31,203 bases of DNA from Prorocentrum cordatum (GCA_963575745.1 CAUYUJ010000173.1:43558-74760), one strand, 5' to 3'; positions 1-11,597 are shown, counted from the first letter of the stretch. The notes: generated by a model from the sequence alone, not told the origin. A program made the numbers and translations.

Positions 1-190
1 ACAACAACACCAACAACAACACCAACAACAACAACAACACCAACAACAACAACAGCAACTACAACAACAACAATAAAACAAACCAAAAACGATAACAACA
101 ACAAACAGCAACAACGACAACAACGACGACAACCACAACGACAACAACAACAACATCAACACCAACAACAACAAAAACAACAACAAAAAC
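1..190. repeat. Imperfect (AAC)n microsatellite
   Basis: An interrupted CAA/AAC trinucleotide array runs from the window edge to about 190, with GAC, CCA and AAA interruptions. It continues beyond the window on the left. No coding function is supported; open frames across it are simple-repeat translations. Confidence 0.95.
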
Positions 191-788
191 AGGTGCGAGC
201 CCCGGAAGGAGCAGCGTGTAATTGAAGCAATAGAATGGTTACCGGAGGGGGAGATAAACTGTGATTGTTCTGTAGACACGAGAATTCAACGACCAAGCTG
301 AGACTGATAGCTCTCATCTGCTCGTACGTCACCCAACATGTATTTACAAAGCACTCGATGCTTGCCGTCTCCGTGTTCGATCGTCTTCCCTTTGGGGTGA
401 ATCTTCCTTGCCTGTCAAGTGCACTTGGCACAAGCTGTAGAATACAAATAGAAGGGACGAAAGAAAAAGGGACACGAGAAAGCGAGCAGGACACGAGAAG
501 GGGGGGGGAAAGAGAGATGGACGAGGACTGAGGTGGAAAACGATGTTGCAGAAAGGAGGAGACATGAGCAAACAAATTGGCAGAGGGACCCTATCGAGCA
601 GGTCAGGTCGGCGGTAGACAAACCTCCCTTTAGTAAACCTCCCTCGAATGAGAACGGCCCAAGACCGAAACCGACGGATTTGGACCCGAAAAAGTTACGG
701 CCGTGACGCCCTCTCGCGAACCGAAAACGGCCAATTCGCCAATCAACGTGTCAGGGTAGGAGGTCTATCAACCTCCGATCTGGCGTGG
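191..788. other. Unique sequence, no gene recognised
   Basis: Mixed-composition DNA with short open frames only (139 codons at most, low complexity). A short doublet of AACCTCCCT sits near 622-645. A unit resembling the 25-bp repeat further right (GACCCTATCGAGCAGGTCAGG) lies near 589-610, so the minisatellite may once have extended here. I see no protein family, RNA gene or element ends. Confidence 0.5.
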
Positions 789-960
789 GGACCCTAACGA
801 GCGGGTCGGGCGAGCGGACCCTAACGGGCTGGTCGACTGGGATCTCGATGAAGGCGGGCGGGCTTCCAAGCAGGCGAACGCGCGGACCGTAACGGGCGGG
901 TCGGGCGGACGGACCCCAACGGGCGGGTCAGGCGGGTGGGCCCCGACGGACGGGCTGGGC
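789..960. repeat. Degenerate ~25-27 bp GC-rich minisatellite
   Basis: The unit GGACCCTAACGGGCGGGTCGG recurs with substitutions near 789, 816, 893, 910 and 935. Unit length varies and one stretch (840-890) is strongly diverged. Downstream, 960-1125 holds a looser repetition of the phrase CAACTTGCGAGGAG/CAACTTGCGAGAAG. Confidence 0.7.
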
Positions 961-1246
961 GGGCCGAGCGTTGCAGCGAACGTCACGGATTGCGAAGAAG
1001 TCTCCGGCGAGAGCACGGTTGCTGCGCAACTTGCGAGGAGGTGTCGTGCGAGAGCGTGGTCCCTGGGCTTTGAGAGCGTAGCGCCTAAGCAACTTGCGAG
1101 AAGTCCCAGGCGAGACCAGGTGCAGAATGTGAGGCTCAACGCTTTTCCGTACAAAAAACAAATGCGAACCCACGAGGGGAGACATTTCCATGGAAGCAAA
1201 TCCGGCGTGTGAGGGGGATCAACATACTTATTCTGCAGAAAGGAAA

Positions 1247-1405
1247 GCCAGCAACAACAACATCGCCATCGCCATCACCATCAGCAACCTCATCAGCAGC
1301 AGCAGCATCATCTGCAGCACCAACATCATCATCACCCTTTATCATCCGCATCATCACCATCATCATCACCATCATCATCACCATCATAACAACCACCATC
1401 ATATT
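1247..1405. repeat. CAA/CAT/CAG trinucleotide array
   Basis: Interrupted trinucleotide array starting as CAA and becoming CATCACCAT. The plus strand carries CAT rather than ATG, the same polarity as every other long CAT array in the window. Confidence 0.9.
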
Positions 1406-1422
1406 CGTCGGCCGATTCATTG

Positions 1423-1700
1423 GTATCCTCTCTAATCACTCTCGCCCTCCTGCACGCACGCAACCCCTCTCGCTCTCCCTCTTCGTACCCCATCACTCCT
1501 CATCCTTATATTTCCTCCTCCCTCATACCTGCTATTCCTTCCCATCCTTCCGCCCTACATACTCCCTTCCTCTGTATGTATCCCTCCCTCCTCAACATCT
1601 GTCGTCCCCTTTTTCCTCACCCTTCCGCCTCCTCCTGCTCCCCCTCCTTCTCCTCCTCCTCCTCCTACTCCTCCTCCTCCTTCTCCTCCTGCCCCGGAGG
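1423..1700. repeat. Pyrimidine-rich tract ending in (CTC)n
   Basis: Plus strand is strongly C+T biased for about 270 bases and resolves into CTC/CCT triplets at 1625-1692. It is a homopyrimidine mirror-type tract; open frames here encode only Ser/Pro/Leu low complexity. Confidence 0.85.
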
Positions 1701-2257
1701 GGCACCCCCATAAGCAGGGTGTCGGGTCAAAGCGCCCCCTGATGCAGGCGGAGAGCATCGGGCCTTCGAAATCCAAACCCCCGTGCCGCGGGGACGGCCC
1801 CCAAAGCGGGGTCTCCTTCCCCAAGAGGACCGCCAGGTTCCACAGCTCCGTTGGGGCGGCGCGGGGTTCCCCCCCCCCCGCGTTCGCCGCCTCGGCGCAG
1901 GTCGGGCGGCCCTTCCCCCCTGTTGTCCGTCCTCGTCCGTCGTTTTCTCATTTTCTTTTCGTTCTCGTCGTCGTGTCGCGTTGTGTTTCGGTCCCTGGGT
2001 CCAACAACATTCTCCTGGATCCCTTGGGCGGCGGGGGGCCGTTGTTTGGGCCGTTTCTGTACAAGGGTGGTACGGTTGGTCCCTTGTGCAGTGCGCGGCG
2101 GGGATCTCTCGCTGCCCTTTGGGCTCGGTTTTTCACGGCTCGACCGCTTCGCCCGTGGGCCGTGTGCGCGGGGCCCCGTGGGAGGCCCTGGGCGCCCAAT
2201 GGGGCGCCCAGCGCCTCCACGTTGGGCGAGGGCTGTAGCGCCGCGGTGAACAAAAAA
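1701..2257. other. GC-rich unique sequence between arrays
   Basis: About 560 bases of GC-rich unique DNA between two CTC arrays. Frames are open in several phases but none resembles a protein I recognise. The longest open frame starting here (1742-3472) runs directly into poly-Tyr and poly-Leu from the CTA array, so I do not call it a gene. Confidence 0.5.
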
Positions 2258-2990
<733 letters not shown>

Positions 2991-3480
2991 GGGGTGTGAG
3001 GAGAAAGAGTTGGGAGAAAAGGAATGAGAAAGGAGGGGGAGTGGACAAGGGAGGGAGAGAGGACGGAAAGGAGGAGAATGGACTGAGGAAAGCAGGAGTT
3101 CCTGAGTTCCTCCCGTCCTTATCCTCCTTGAGATGTTTCCTCCCTTTTTCCCTCACTCCTCCTGCGCCTCCTCCTTTATCCTCCTCCTCCTCAGCCAGCG
3201 TCCCGGTCAGGTTCAGGGCGACCATGAGGTTGCAGAGCGCCCCGAACCAGTCGCTTTCCACAAAGCTCAGGCACTGCCAGGGCAAGAACGTGGGAGACGG
3301 ACGAGGGGTGGAGGAGGAAAAGAAAGGAGGATATGGGGGGAGCATGAAGAGACGGGAAGGGAAAGGGGAGGGACAAGGAGAAAGACATAGGGAAACAGCA
3401 CAAGATCATCCAGATACGCCACATCCCTCTCGCTCGTCCCATACATCTTCATCCACCTCCTCCTCGCCATAGTCATCTTC
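2991..3480. other. Purine-rich then mixed unique sequence
   Basis: The first 120 bases are G+A rich; the rest is mixed sequence with no recognisable gene. The minus-strand open frame here is arginine/serine low complexity from the neighbouring arrays. Confidence 0.45.
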
Positions 3481-3624
3481 ATAGAGTGAACCACCACCCT
3501 GATCATCATCATCACCATCCGCAGCACCATCAACAGATGTACCCGCATCAGCATCAGCATACGCAGCATCGTCATCATCAGCATCATCATAATATTCATC
3601 AGCATCATCATCATCATCATCATG

Positions 3625-3683
<59 letters not shown>

Positions 3684-3706
3684 CATAATAATCATCATCA
3701 TCATCG

Positions 3707-3751
<45 letters not shown>

Positions 3752-3935
3752 CCTGTATCGTCATCATCATCATCGTCGTAATCATCATAATCATCACCAC
3801 CACCATTATCGTCATCATCATGATCGGCACCATCACCATCATCACCGTGATAGCCTCCCCATCACAAGCATGATCATCAGCATCATCATCATGACCATCG
3901 CCATCACTAGCATGATCCTCTTCTTATCATACTCC
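3481..3935. repeat. (CAT)n microsatellite array
   Basis: Long interrupted CAT/ATC array with CAG, CAC and CGT variants. It encodes poly-His, poly-Ile or poly-Met in the various frames, which is not evidence of coding. Confidence 0.95.
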
Positions 3936-3994
3936 TCCTCCTCCCTCACCCCCTCCCCCTCCGCACCCGTCTACTCGTTCTTCTCTTCCTGATA

Positions 3995-4075
3995 AGAGGG
4001 AGAGGGAGGAGGAGGAGGAGGAGGAGGAGGAGGAGGAGGAGGAGGAGGAGGAGGAGGAGGAGGAGGAGGGAGGAG
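3995..4075. repeat. (GGA)n array
   Basis: About 80 bases of near-perfect GGA triplets on the plus strand. Most other purine/pyrimidine arrays in the window have the pyrimidine strand on plus. It lies directly beyond the end of the putative gene at 4137-4970. Confidence 0.95.
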
Positions 4076-4136
4076 GCGGCACAAATGCCAGCTGGTCGGG
4101 TGGGCGACCCCACTCTGCACGGGGAGCAGGGGGCGC

Positions 4137-4970
4137 TCAAAACTTCACCACCGTGTTGGGAAAGTTCCCCAACGAGGCGACAGCACAAGAGTCCCGCAGG
4201 CCCGTCCACGAGATCGACAGTAGAGCGACATACAATATCTCTGCGGGAACTTCCTACACCTCCACATCAATCGTGGAAGAAGAGCCGAACATCCCAACAC
4301 ACGACGACAATTGCTACTGAATGCCCAATCGAAAAACTGGAATGCGCCACCCTGACGTGGAAAGGGGGAGGCTCACCCAGCAAAGGGCTCTCTGGCACCC
4401 CTGAGAAGACTGCGAACTCGAGGAACCAGATGCAACAAATCCTGGGGGGTCACCCGTCCAAGGCTCCCTGACACCCTGAGCAGAAACTTTCTCGAGAGCA
4501 CCAGTGCAAATACAAGAACCAGACCGTTGACGGACCAAGACTCCGCCAAGCTGACTAGCATCAGCGTCGAGTGGAAGCAACTCTCGGAATACCGCCCATA
4601 CATTGACGGATCGACACCAGCGGCCAGAAACACCTTCAGGCCGAGATCGAAGGCGATGAAGACGCACGTCGCCTGCCATTCAGCAAGGCGACCAATGCCG
4701 AGAAAACATCAGCCCTATGTGGCCACCAGCGCGGCGAGGCGAAGGGTGACGTCCAGCACCCCCGCCTTCCCCCGCACGGTCTCCACCAGCTTAGATCCAA
4801 TCGCCCACACCAAACGAGCGAGAACCTATGCTGGACACATGGTCATCGCTGCGTCTGGGCGCCTTCGCGAATAACCACATCACCACCAACACCACGTTTA
4901 TGATGGCGTGGGGCATCAGCATTTCGTGCGTGAGCCCTTGCGATAGACACCAACGAAACTCGACCAGCCC
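4137..4970 (-). CDS. 3' exons of a multi-exon gene, unrecognised polytopic membrane protein
   Basis: On the minus strand four segments join in phase 0. Segment 1 is about 4970-4839, upstream edge uncertain. The others are 4789-4727 (21 codons), 4672-4475 (66 codons) and 4253-4137 (38 codons plus TGA). The implied introns are 4838-4790 (49 bp), 4726-4673 (54 bp) and 4474-4254 (221 bp); all begin GT and end AG. The joined product has hydrophobic stretches suggesting three or four membrane spans: one with HAIINVVLVVMWLFA, one with ATCVFIAFDLGLKVF, one with NGLVLVFALVL, and a weaker one near EILYVALLSI. A basic loop (KAPRRSDDH then VETVRGK) separates the first two. Each intron contains stops or breaks the frame, so splicing is needed. 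I do not recognise the family. The exon model is inference from phase, splice sites and composition; a pseudogene is possible. Confidence 0.5.
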
Positions 4971-5070
4971 TCCGCTGCGGAGACACTCTTCAAGAAATTG
5001 CATCCCCGAAAAAATCAATCGCACATTCGAAAATCCGCTCAGCCGTCAGGACGCTGGTGGGCCTGAATTA

Positions 5071-5216
5071 AGCCAGCTGCCCTTGATAGGTCAAATATAT
5101 CATGCCGACCGCGCACCCCATGGCCAGACGGCCGCCCCACTCCGCTAGGAAGATAACCTTCAGCCGAAACAGGTGGGCCGCCTGCGCTAAGGCAACGGGT
5201 TCCAACACGCCGTTGT
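5071..5216 (-). CDS. Candidate upstream exon of the same membrane-protein gene
   Basis: After a TTCAGCAG acceptor-like site the minus strand reads DNGVLEPVALAQAAHLF, then a stretch with LAMGCAVGMIYLTYQ that could be a membrane span, to a stop at 5068-5070. A GC donor shortly before the stop is possible; dinoflagellate introns often use GC or GA donors. I could not settle how it joins the exons below 4970. A short stretch between them in another frame (ERIFECAIDFFGDAI, near 5040-4990) also looks protein-like. Low to moderate confidence. Confidence 0.35.
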
Positions 5217-5599
5217 CCCTGCTGAACACATTGGTTCCAGAGGGCCGCCCAGCTGGGCACGCGCTACTATGCTTCGACTGCATGTCAACCTGTGCAACTC
5301 CGCGTCAGCTGGATAGTTGCTTGATTGGGGCTGGTAGCCAGAAACCGTACCAACCACCGCCAGAACTGAGGGTGTGTTTCCTGACTTCAAAGAGTCGGAG
5401 GGCCAGCAAATGCCCATCGTCGCCGCCATCGGGAATTGTGCCATGACGGCTTCGTACGCACACGCGCCGAAATACGTGCGACGGTCGTGCGGGCCAAGAA
5501 CAAATCTAGCGCATCGCCCGGTCAAGAGGCCAAGTGGCCGAGATAATCGCGCGAAGTCACAGGATGGCACAAGCAAGATTACACCGCCAGTGCTGGTTC

Positions 5600-5767
5600 C
5601 GTAACCAGATCAGGATGCCCGAACAGGCGGAACATGCCGAGCGCCCTGCTGTGTCCCCCGCGCGGCAGAAGAGCTGGCCCTTCATGCCTCTGCAGGATGC
5701 CCGCCCCGAGGTCCAAGACCGCCCAGCTGGTCAGGGAGAACCCCAATTGCCCCCCATCCTTGAGAAC
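5600..5767 (-). CDS. Candidate upstream exon, unrecognised
   Basis: The minus strand reads GQLGFSLTSWAVLDLGAG followed by a segment ending ALGMFRLFGHPDLVT. A CTCAAG acceptor-like site lies just upstream at about 5759 and a possible GT donor near 5604. The composition looks protein-like, but no family is recognised. If real, it belongs to the gene ending at 4137, and further exons would lie beyond 5.8 kb. Sequence between 5590 and 5217 has open stretches in two frames that I could not resolve. Confidence 0.3.
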
Positions 5768-6059
5768 AGGGGGCACATTGGCTCTTCTCCGTTGTCCTTG
5801 GGGGGGCAGCGCCAGCACCGCCTTCCGCCGCCATGCAACCGAGCGCTTCCAAGAGGCGCCCCCAGGAGGAGGAAGTGGAGGAGGACGAGGGAGCGGGAGG
5901 GGGAGAGGGTACGGGCAAGGGGACGGTAACGGGCAGAGGGTGGAGAATAAGGAGAAAGGCAAAGGGAAGAGGGAACGGAGGGATTGGGGGAGGCGGCTGA
6001 CTTTCTTGACCGCTCGCCTTGACCCCTCCAGATCCTCTCAAAGTCTCTCATATTCACGT

Positions 6060-6132
6060 TAATAGACATTATCATCTGCAACATCAGCATCATCAGCATG
6101 ATCAACATCCTCAGCATCACCATCAACATCAT

Positions 6133-6185
<53 letters not shown>

Positions 6186-6476
6186 TCATCATCAACATCA
6201 TCAGCAGCATCATCAGCAAGAGTATCAGCATCATCAGCATCATCATCGCCAACACTATCGTCATCGTCGTCGTCATCGTCATCCGTACCATCCTCATCAG
6301 CAGCATCATCATCATCAGCAGCAACAACACCATCGTAGTCAGCATCGTGGTCGTCATCATGATCATAATAATAATCGTCCGTATCAGCATCATCACCACC
6401 ACCACCACCATCATCATCATCAGCAGCATCAACATCATCATCAACAGCAGCCTCCTCGTCATCATCAGCATCGTCC

Positions 6477-6522
<46 letters not shown>

Positions 6523-7625
6523 GGTCACCATCGTGGTCGTCATCATGATCATCATAATCAGCATCACTATTGGAATCATCATCACCATCATCACCTCCAC
6601 CAGAGTCATCACACTCATTATCGTCATCAACACCGTCATCATCATCAGCAGCATAATCAGGCTTATCAGCACTATCAGGACCACCATCACCATCATCATC
6701 ATCATCATCAGCATCATCGTCATCATCATCCGCATCATCATCATCATCCTCATCATCATCATCGTCATCATCATAGTGGGCATCATCATCACAATCGTCA
6801 GTCACCGTCAGCGTCGTCATCGCTATCATCATCATGGTCATCATCATCGTCGTAATCGTATATGTCGACATCAATAACAGCATCAGCATCAGGATCATCA
6901 TCATCATCAGCATCATCGTAATGAACATCATCGACATCGTAATCGTCAATACCACCGTTGTCGACAATCATCCTCATTACAACCACCAGCAGCGTCGCTG
7001 ACATAATCATAATCAATATCGCAGTCGACTTTATCGGAATCGTAATCGGCATCATCGTCGCCGCCATCATCTTCACAACCAGAATCAACAGCAGCATTGT
7101 TGCCGTCGTCAGTATCATCGCTGTAATCGACATGGTCATCGCCGTCAACGTCATCAGCATCATCTTCAACACCGTCATCAGCATTATCAGATTCGTCGTC
7201 GTCATGATCCTCATCGTCATCGACATCGTCATCACCCCCATGGACATGCATGTCCACCAACATCGCCATCATCAAGATCGATGTCGACGTCGTCATCATC
7301 ATCACCACCGTTAGTGGTATCGTCAGCATCGGCATCATCACCATCACCATCATCGAAGTCATCGTGGCGGTCATCGTCATCAGAATCTTCCGCATCATCA
7401 CCGGCGTCGTCATCATTATCACTAACACCACCACCACAACCAACATGATCGTCATCATCATCAGCAACAGCATCAACCTCATCAGCATCACCAGAATCGT
7501 CATCATCGTTGCGGTCGCCATCGCCTTCGTACTCGTTGTCGTCGTCATCAACATCAGGTCATCATGATCGTCGTCTTCGTATTCATCAGCATCATCATCA
7601 TCATCATCAGCATCATGATCATCAG

Positions 7626-7663
<38 letters not shown>

Positions 7664-8098
7664 ACACGATCGTCGTCGTCGAATTCATCGGCATCATCAT
7701 CGTCCTTGTCATCACCCTCAACTTTATCGTCATCATCATCATCTGCACCACGACAACCCGCATCAACGCCAGCATCGTTGTCCGAGTCGTCATCCTCATC
7801 ATTGTCAGCGTCACCATCGCCATTACCAACTGAACCATCATCACCATCATCACCATCATCACCATCATCGTCGCCGTCATCCTCCTCGTCATCAGCAGCA
7901 GTATCCGCATCATGATCCGCATCATCATCAGCAGCAGCATCATCATCAGCATCAGCATCATCATCACTACTATCATCATCAGCAGCATCAGCATCGTCAT
8001 GAACATCATCAGCAGCATCATGATCATCATCATCACATCATCATCAGCAGCAGCATCATCATCGACGTCATCATCATCACCGTCATCGTCGTCGGTGG
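6060..8098. repeat. 2-kb CAT/CAG/CGT trinucleotide array
   Basis: An almost continuous trinucleotide-periodic array of CAT with CAG, CAA, CAC and CGT variants. It includes a (CAG)n block at about 6152-6181 and nearly pure CAT at about 6480-6520 and 7620-7665. Around 6840-7560 it is heavily diverged but keeps the period of three. Poly-His, poly-Ile and poly-Asp frames spanning it are repeat translations. Confidence 0.95.
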
Positions 8099-8101
8099 AG
8101 C

Positions 8102-8230
8102 TGGAACTTGAAACCCCAGATGTTGCAGGCCATTCGCAAAGAGGGCCAGGGGACGATCCACAGTGGAGTGGCGCCCGCAGGATGGCTGGAGGAAGAACTG
8201 AGCACCTGGATCGACGCGCTCTCGCGCTGA
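8102..8230 (+). CDS. Possible terminal exon, unrecognised
   Basis: Immediately after the 2-kb array, frame 2 reads NLKPQMLQAIRKEGQ, then GWLEEELSTWIDALSR, and ends at TGA 8228-8230. The amphipathic, non-repetitive composition looks like a protein C-terminus rather than repeat translation. An AG precedes it at about 8099-8100. If real, the array to its left would be intronic. I found no partner exon on the plus strand and recognise no family. Confidence 0.25.
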   Translation, partial: WNLKPQMLQAIRKEGQGTIHSGVAPAGWLEEELSTWIDALSR

Positions 8231-8949
8231 ATGCGGATTCCCCGAGTCGGCCTGTGCGTCTCGTGCACGCTGGCTCGCCTCCGTTGGAGGCTCCAGCTGT
8301 CCCGAGAGCGCTTGCCGTGCCAGCTGCCGCCGTTGCCTCGTCTGGTGAGCACTCGCCTGCTGCCGCAGCCGACACGCCCCGCGAGCGAGCTCTGGCTGAA
8401 ATACGACGCCGGTGACGAAAAGGCCCACCTTTTTCGGCATCGGATGACTGTAAATTTCCTTCGGTAAAACCGATGGTAGCCCGAGCAGGTCAGGCCAGAA
8501 GGAAATTCGAAGGAGCATTTTAAGGTTAAAAGCGCATAGTCGAGACGTGATTGTGTGACCACCATTCACGCCTGTGCGTGGCGCTTCGCCTGCTTGCAGC
8601 ACCGCTGTGCACGCCGAGTCTTCTGGCGAGCTATAGGCCCCACGCGTAGCGACAGGTTCATCTCAGCACGAGGAAGACGGCTTTTACAGCTAGCCTGGTA
8701 ACTTTCTGTCCAATCCCAATACCAGCGCCAGACTTAAAGCCTCAACGTCGTTGAATCAGAATCCCCTATCACACCCAACAGGAGCACCAGCACCACTGGC
8801 GTCGTCGCCATCCTCGATGGCAGAGGCCAAGACACGCATCGCATACAGACATCAAGAACACGTAACGATCCAGGTGAATGACCCAACCATATGTGGGCGC
8901 GAGTGCCGCAAGGCAGATGGGACGAAGGAGGGGCAGGTCCCTATGGGGC
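8231..8949. other. Unique sequence, no gene recognised
   Basis: Mixed unique sequence. Open frames of up to about 80 codons on plus and 189 codons on minus exist, the latter extending into the array. None has recognisable motifs. I see no repeats or element ends. Confidence 0.4.
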
Positions 8950-9445
8950 CACGGCAGGTGTGGAGGGTGTGCCGACATGGGTGCAGGGCCGCCATGCTAA
9001 CCCCGCCGCTGGGGCCTTTGGTGGAGCCTCCCCGAACGCGGCCACGAAACGTGCGAGAGGTGTGCCGAAATGTGTGCGGGGCCGCCATGCGGACCCTGCC
9101 GCTGGGGACTTCTGTGGAGCCGCCTTCTGGGGCCACGAAACGTGTGAGTGGCGTGCCGAGATGGGCACGGGGTCGCCATGCGGACCATGCCGCTGGGGCC
9201 TTCGGTGGAGCTTCCTGTGGGCCCACCAAACGTGTGAGGGGGGTGCCGAAGCGGGCGCGGGGCCGCCAAGCGGAACCTGCCGCTGGGACCTTCGGTGAAC
9301 CCCCTTATGAGGCTACGAAACGTGTGAGGGGAGTGCAAAATTGGGCGCGGGGCTGCCCTGCGCGGGGCTGCAATGCAGACCCTGCCGCTGGAGCCTTCGA
9401 TGGAGCTCCTTTTGGGGGCCACGAAACGTGCGACGGGTGTACCGA
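8950..9445. repeat. ~90-bp minisatellite, about 5.5 copies
   Basis: The anchor CACGAAACGTG or a close variant occurs at 9043, 9134, 9224, 9314 and 9420, giving spacings of 91, 90, 90 and 106 bp. The long last interval contains an extra internal duplication of GCGCGGGGCTGC. Other conserved phrases per unit are GGGGCCGCCATGCGGACC and GCCGCTGGGGCCTTCGGTGG. The 91 and 106 spacings break any common reading frame, so I treat the open frame across it (8751-9569) as non-coding. The anchor itself is an inverted repeat, CACG-AAA-CGTG. Confidence 0.85.
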
Positions 9446-9643
9446 CATGGTTGTGCGGAGGACAGAGGGAAGAGGAGGGGGAGGGGGGAAGGGAGGACGC
9501 GGTGCTCTGTCGCTTCAAAACGAGGGCCCAACACCACAGGACGGCTGGGGGGAAAGAGGGCTTCAGTAACACACATGAGTAAAAATGCATACATGACAGA
9601 CGTGGAAGCACACACGCACACACGTGACTTGAAAGCAGGAAGA

Positions 9644-9649
<6 letters not shown>

Positions 9650-9692
<43 letters not shown>
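9650..9692. repeat. (CA)n microsatellite
   Basis: Pure CA dinucleotides for about 43 bases. Confidence 0.95.
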
Positions 9693-9695
<3 letters not shown>

Positions 9696-9879
9696 CAGCA
9701 ACAACAGCATGCACAATGTATGCGGCCTCGATCAACAGCGCACATAGAAGGAAATATGAAATTTACCATAGCATTCATACTGTGTATATGTACTCCGCAC
9801 GCTTCAGAATGCTACGCAAACCACATATTAAACACGGTCTCATACATGAGGGTTGCAGGTCACGCGCAGCGTGTATGTA

Positions 9880-10445
9880 TGTATGATGTGTGTGTATGCG
9901 TGTGTGTATGTATGTATGTATGTATGTATGTACGTACGTACGTACGTACGTACGTATGGTTGTATGTATGTATGTATGTATGTATGTATGTATGTATGTA
10001 TGTATGTATGTGTATGTATGTATGTATGTATGTATGTATGTATGTATGTATGTATGTACGTATGTATGTATGTATGTATGTATGTGTGTGTATGTATGTA
10101 TGTATGTATGTATGTATGTATGTATGTATGTATGCATGTATGTATGTATGTATGTGCGTATGTATGTACGCACGTATGAGTATGTAGGTATGTATGTATG
10201 TATGTATGGATGGATGCATGCATGCATGCATGCATGCATGTATGTGTGTATGTATGTATGTATATATATGTGTGTGAGAGTACGTATGCAAATATGAATA
10301 CATATGAATGTATGAGTGTATGTATGTTTGTGTGGATGCATGTATGTGTGCATGTGTGTATGTATGTATGTATGCAAGCATGTGCATGTATGTATGTATG
10401 TATGAATGTATGCATGTGTGTATGTATGTACGTGTGAATGTGTAT
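9880..10445. repeat. (TGTA)n tetranucleotide array
   Basis: About 560 bases of TATG/TGTA repeats with GTAC (about 9930-9955) and GCAT (about 10212-10240) variant blocks and increasing interruptions to the right. All open frames crossing it are Tyr-Val-Cys-Met or Ile-His-Thr repeats. Confidence 0.95.
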
Positions 10446-10718
10446 GTATTCACGCATTACACGTATATTTTTTGCATCATACAGAGAAACATGCATACAC
10501 ACATACATACACACACGTATACAAACTTTGGGCGATCGCGGCCTCGCGCGCAGCAACGAGCCGGAGCAGGTCGAGCAGAGGGCGTAGAGCTGACGCGCGC
10601 GACCGGGCCCTCGGGCGCGGGGCCATGCTGGATCGACCGCACGTGTCCACCCAGGCAGGGCGGGGAGAGGGAAAATCGAGGCAGCGTCCGCGGACGGAGG
10701 CGGCGGCGCCCGGCACCA

Positions 10719-10759
10719 CGACGCCACGAGCCCGAGCCAGCCTCGGGCTCGTGGCGTCG
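10719..10759. repeat. 18-bp perfect inverted repeat with 5-nt loop
   Basis: CGACGCCACGAGCCCGAG at 10719-10736 is followed by CCAGC, then its exact reverse complement at 10742-10759. The stem is GC-rich and perfect. No known RNA family recognised; it lies in GC-rich unique DNA between the TGTA array and the fold-back element. Confidence 0.9.
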
Positions 10760-10843
10760 CTCGTCGGAGACGTGGGCGAGAGCCGCCCACGTTGGAGGGG
10801 CCGGCGGAGGCCGCGGAGGAGCCACGGCGGAGCCCAGAGTCAT

Positions 10844-10937
10844 GTCGGGCGCGTCCCCCTACAGGGGGACTTTCGACGAAAAACAAAAACATAAAATACC
10901 CAAAAAAGGTAAAAGATACAAAACAAACAGGAAAAAC

Positions 10938-10970
<33 letters not shown>

Positions 10971-11054
10971 TATTCCCCTGACTATTCTTGGACTATGTTT
11001 GGTGTATGTTTTATGTTTCGTCGAAAATCCCCCTGTAGGGGGGACAGGCCCGAC
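10844..11054. mobile_element. Fold-back (inverted-repeat) element, ~50-bp arms
   Basis: The left arm (10844-10896) and right arm (11008-11054) are near reverse complements. Both read inward GTCGGGC, then GTCCCCC(C)TACAGGGGGA, then TTTCGACGAAA and ACATAAAA. Each arm also contains its own small palindrome, CCCCCT-AC-AGGGGG. The roughly 110-bp interior is A-rich with a (TA)n tract at about 10938-10962. Arms plus a short non-coding core fit a MITE-like or fold-back element; no transposase is present. Exact ends and target duplications are not clear. Confidence 0.65.
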
Positions 11055-11590
11055 TTAAGCCCAGAGGTGGGAGGGCGGGGTGGGGGAGCTGCAGCAGCGC
11101 AGAGCTGCAGGGAGGAGGGGCGCGTGGCCGCTCCTGGCTGGCGCTCGGGGCGAAGCGGGGGAACTCGGCCGCGAGGGATCCCCAGAGGGGCCCCGCTTCT
11201 GCGAGCTGGCCTCCCCGGCAGAGCCAAGCGATCCCGGAGGATGGATCCAGGCGGGGACCCCCCACCAGGAAAGGACTGAGCTGGTCGCCCGTCGTGCAGA
11301 GGGCAGTGTCCGTGGGCACATACGTATACACACGTGCATAGATCTGCAGAGAAAGAGAAAGAGAGAGAGAGAGAGAGATTCTACTCATAACTTGAAAACT
11401 CGCCCGCACGCGCACGCATGCCGCACGACCCACCCCCCAAACTGGAATCGAGTCGAATGCAAGGGTACGGGGGTGGCGTCCTGACCCAAAACGGCGACGC
11501 ACGGAGTGCTCGACACATGCTCCCTCTGCATCCTCGCTCTCCCCCCGCCGCCCGATCTGCATGGGCATGCAGCTTAGGCTTGCACAGAAC
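11055..11590. other. GC-rich unique sequence with (GA)n
   Basis: Unique GC-rich DNA with a (GA)n run at about 11353-11378. Short open frames in several phases show no recognisable family. Confidence 0.4.
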
Positions 11591-11597
11591 GGTGTTA

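Noticed and set aside
6019-6967. Long poly-His, poly-Asp and poly-Met frames
   Set aside because: Translations of CAT/CAG triplets in six frames; the same is true for the frames at 3486, 7509, 13734, 14130, 17311 and 17555.
10406-10894. 162-codon frame over the 18-bp hairpin
   Set aside because: It starts in the TGTA array and shows only Arg/Ala-rich GC composition; no motif.
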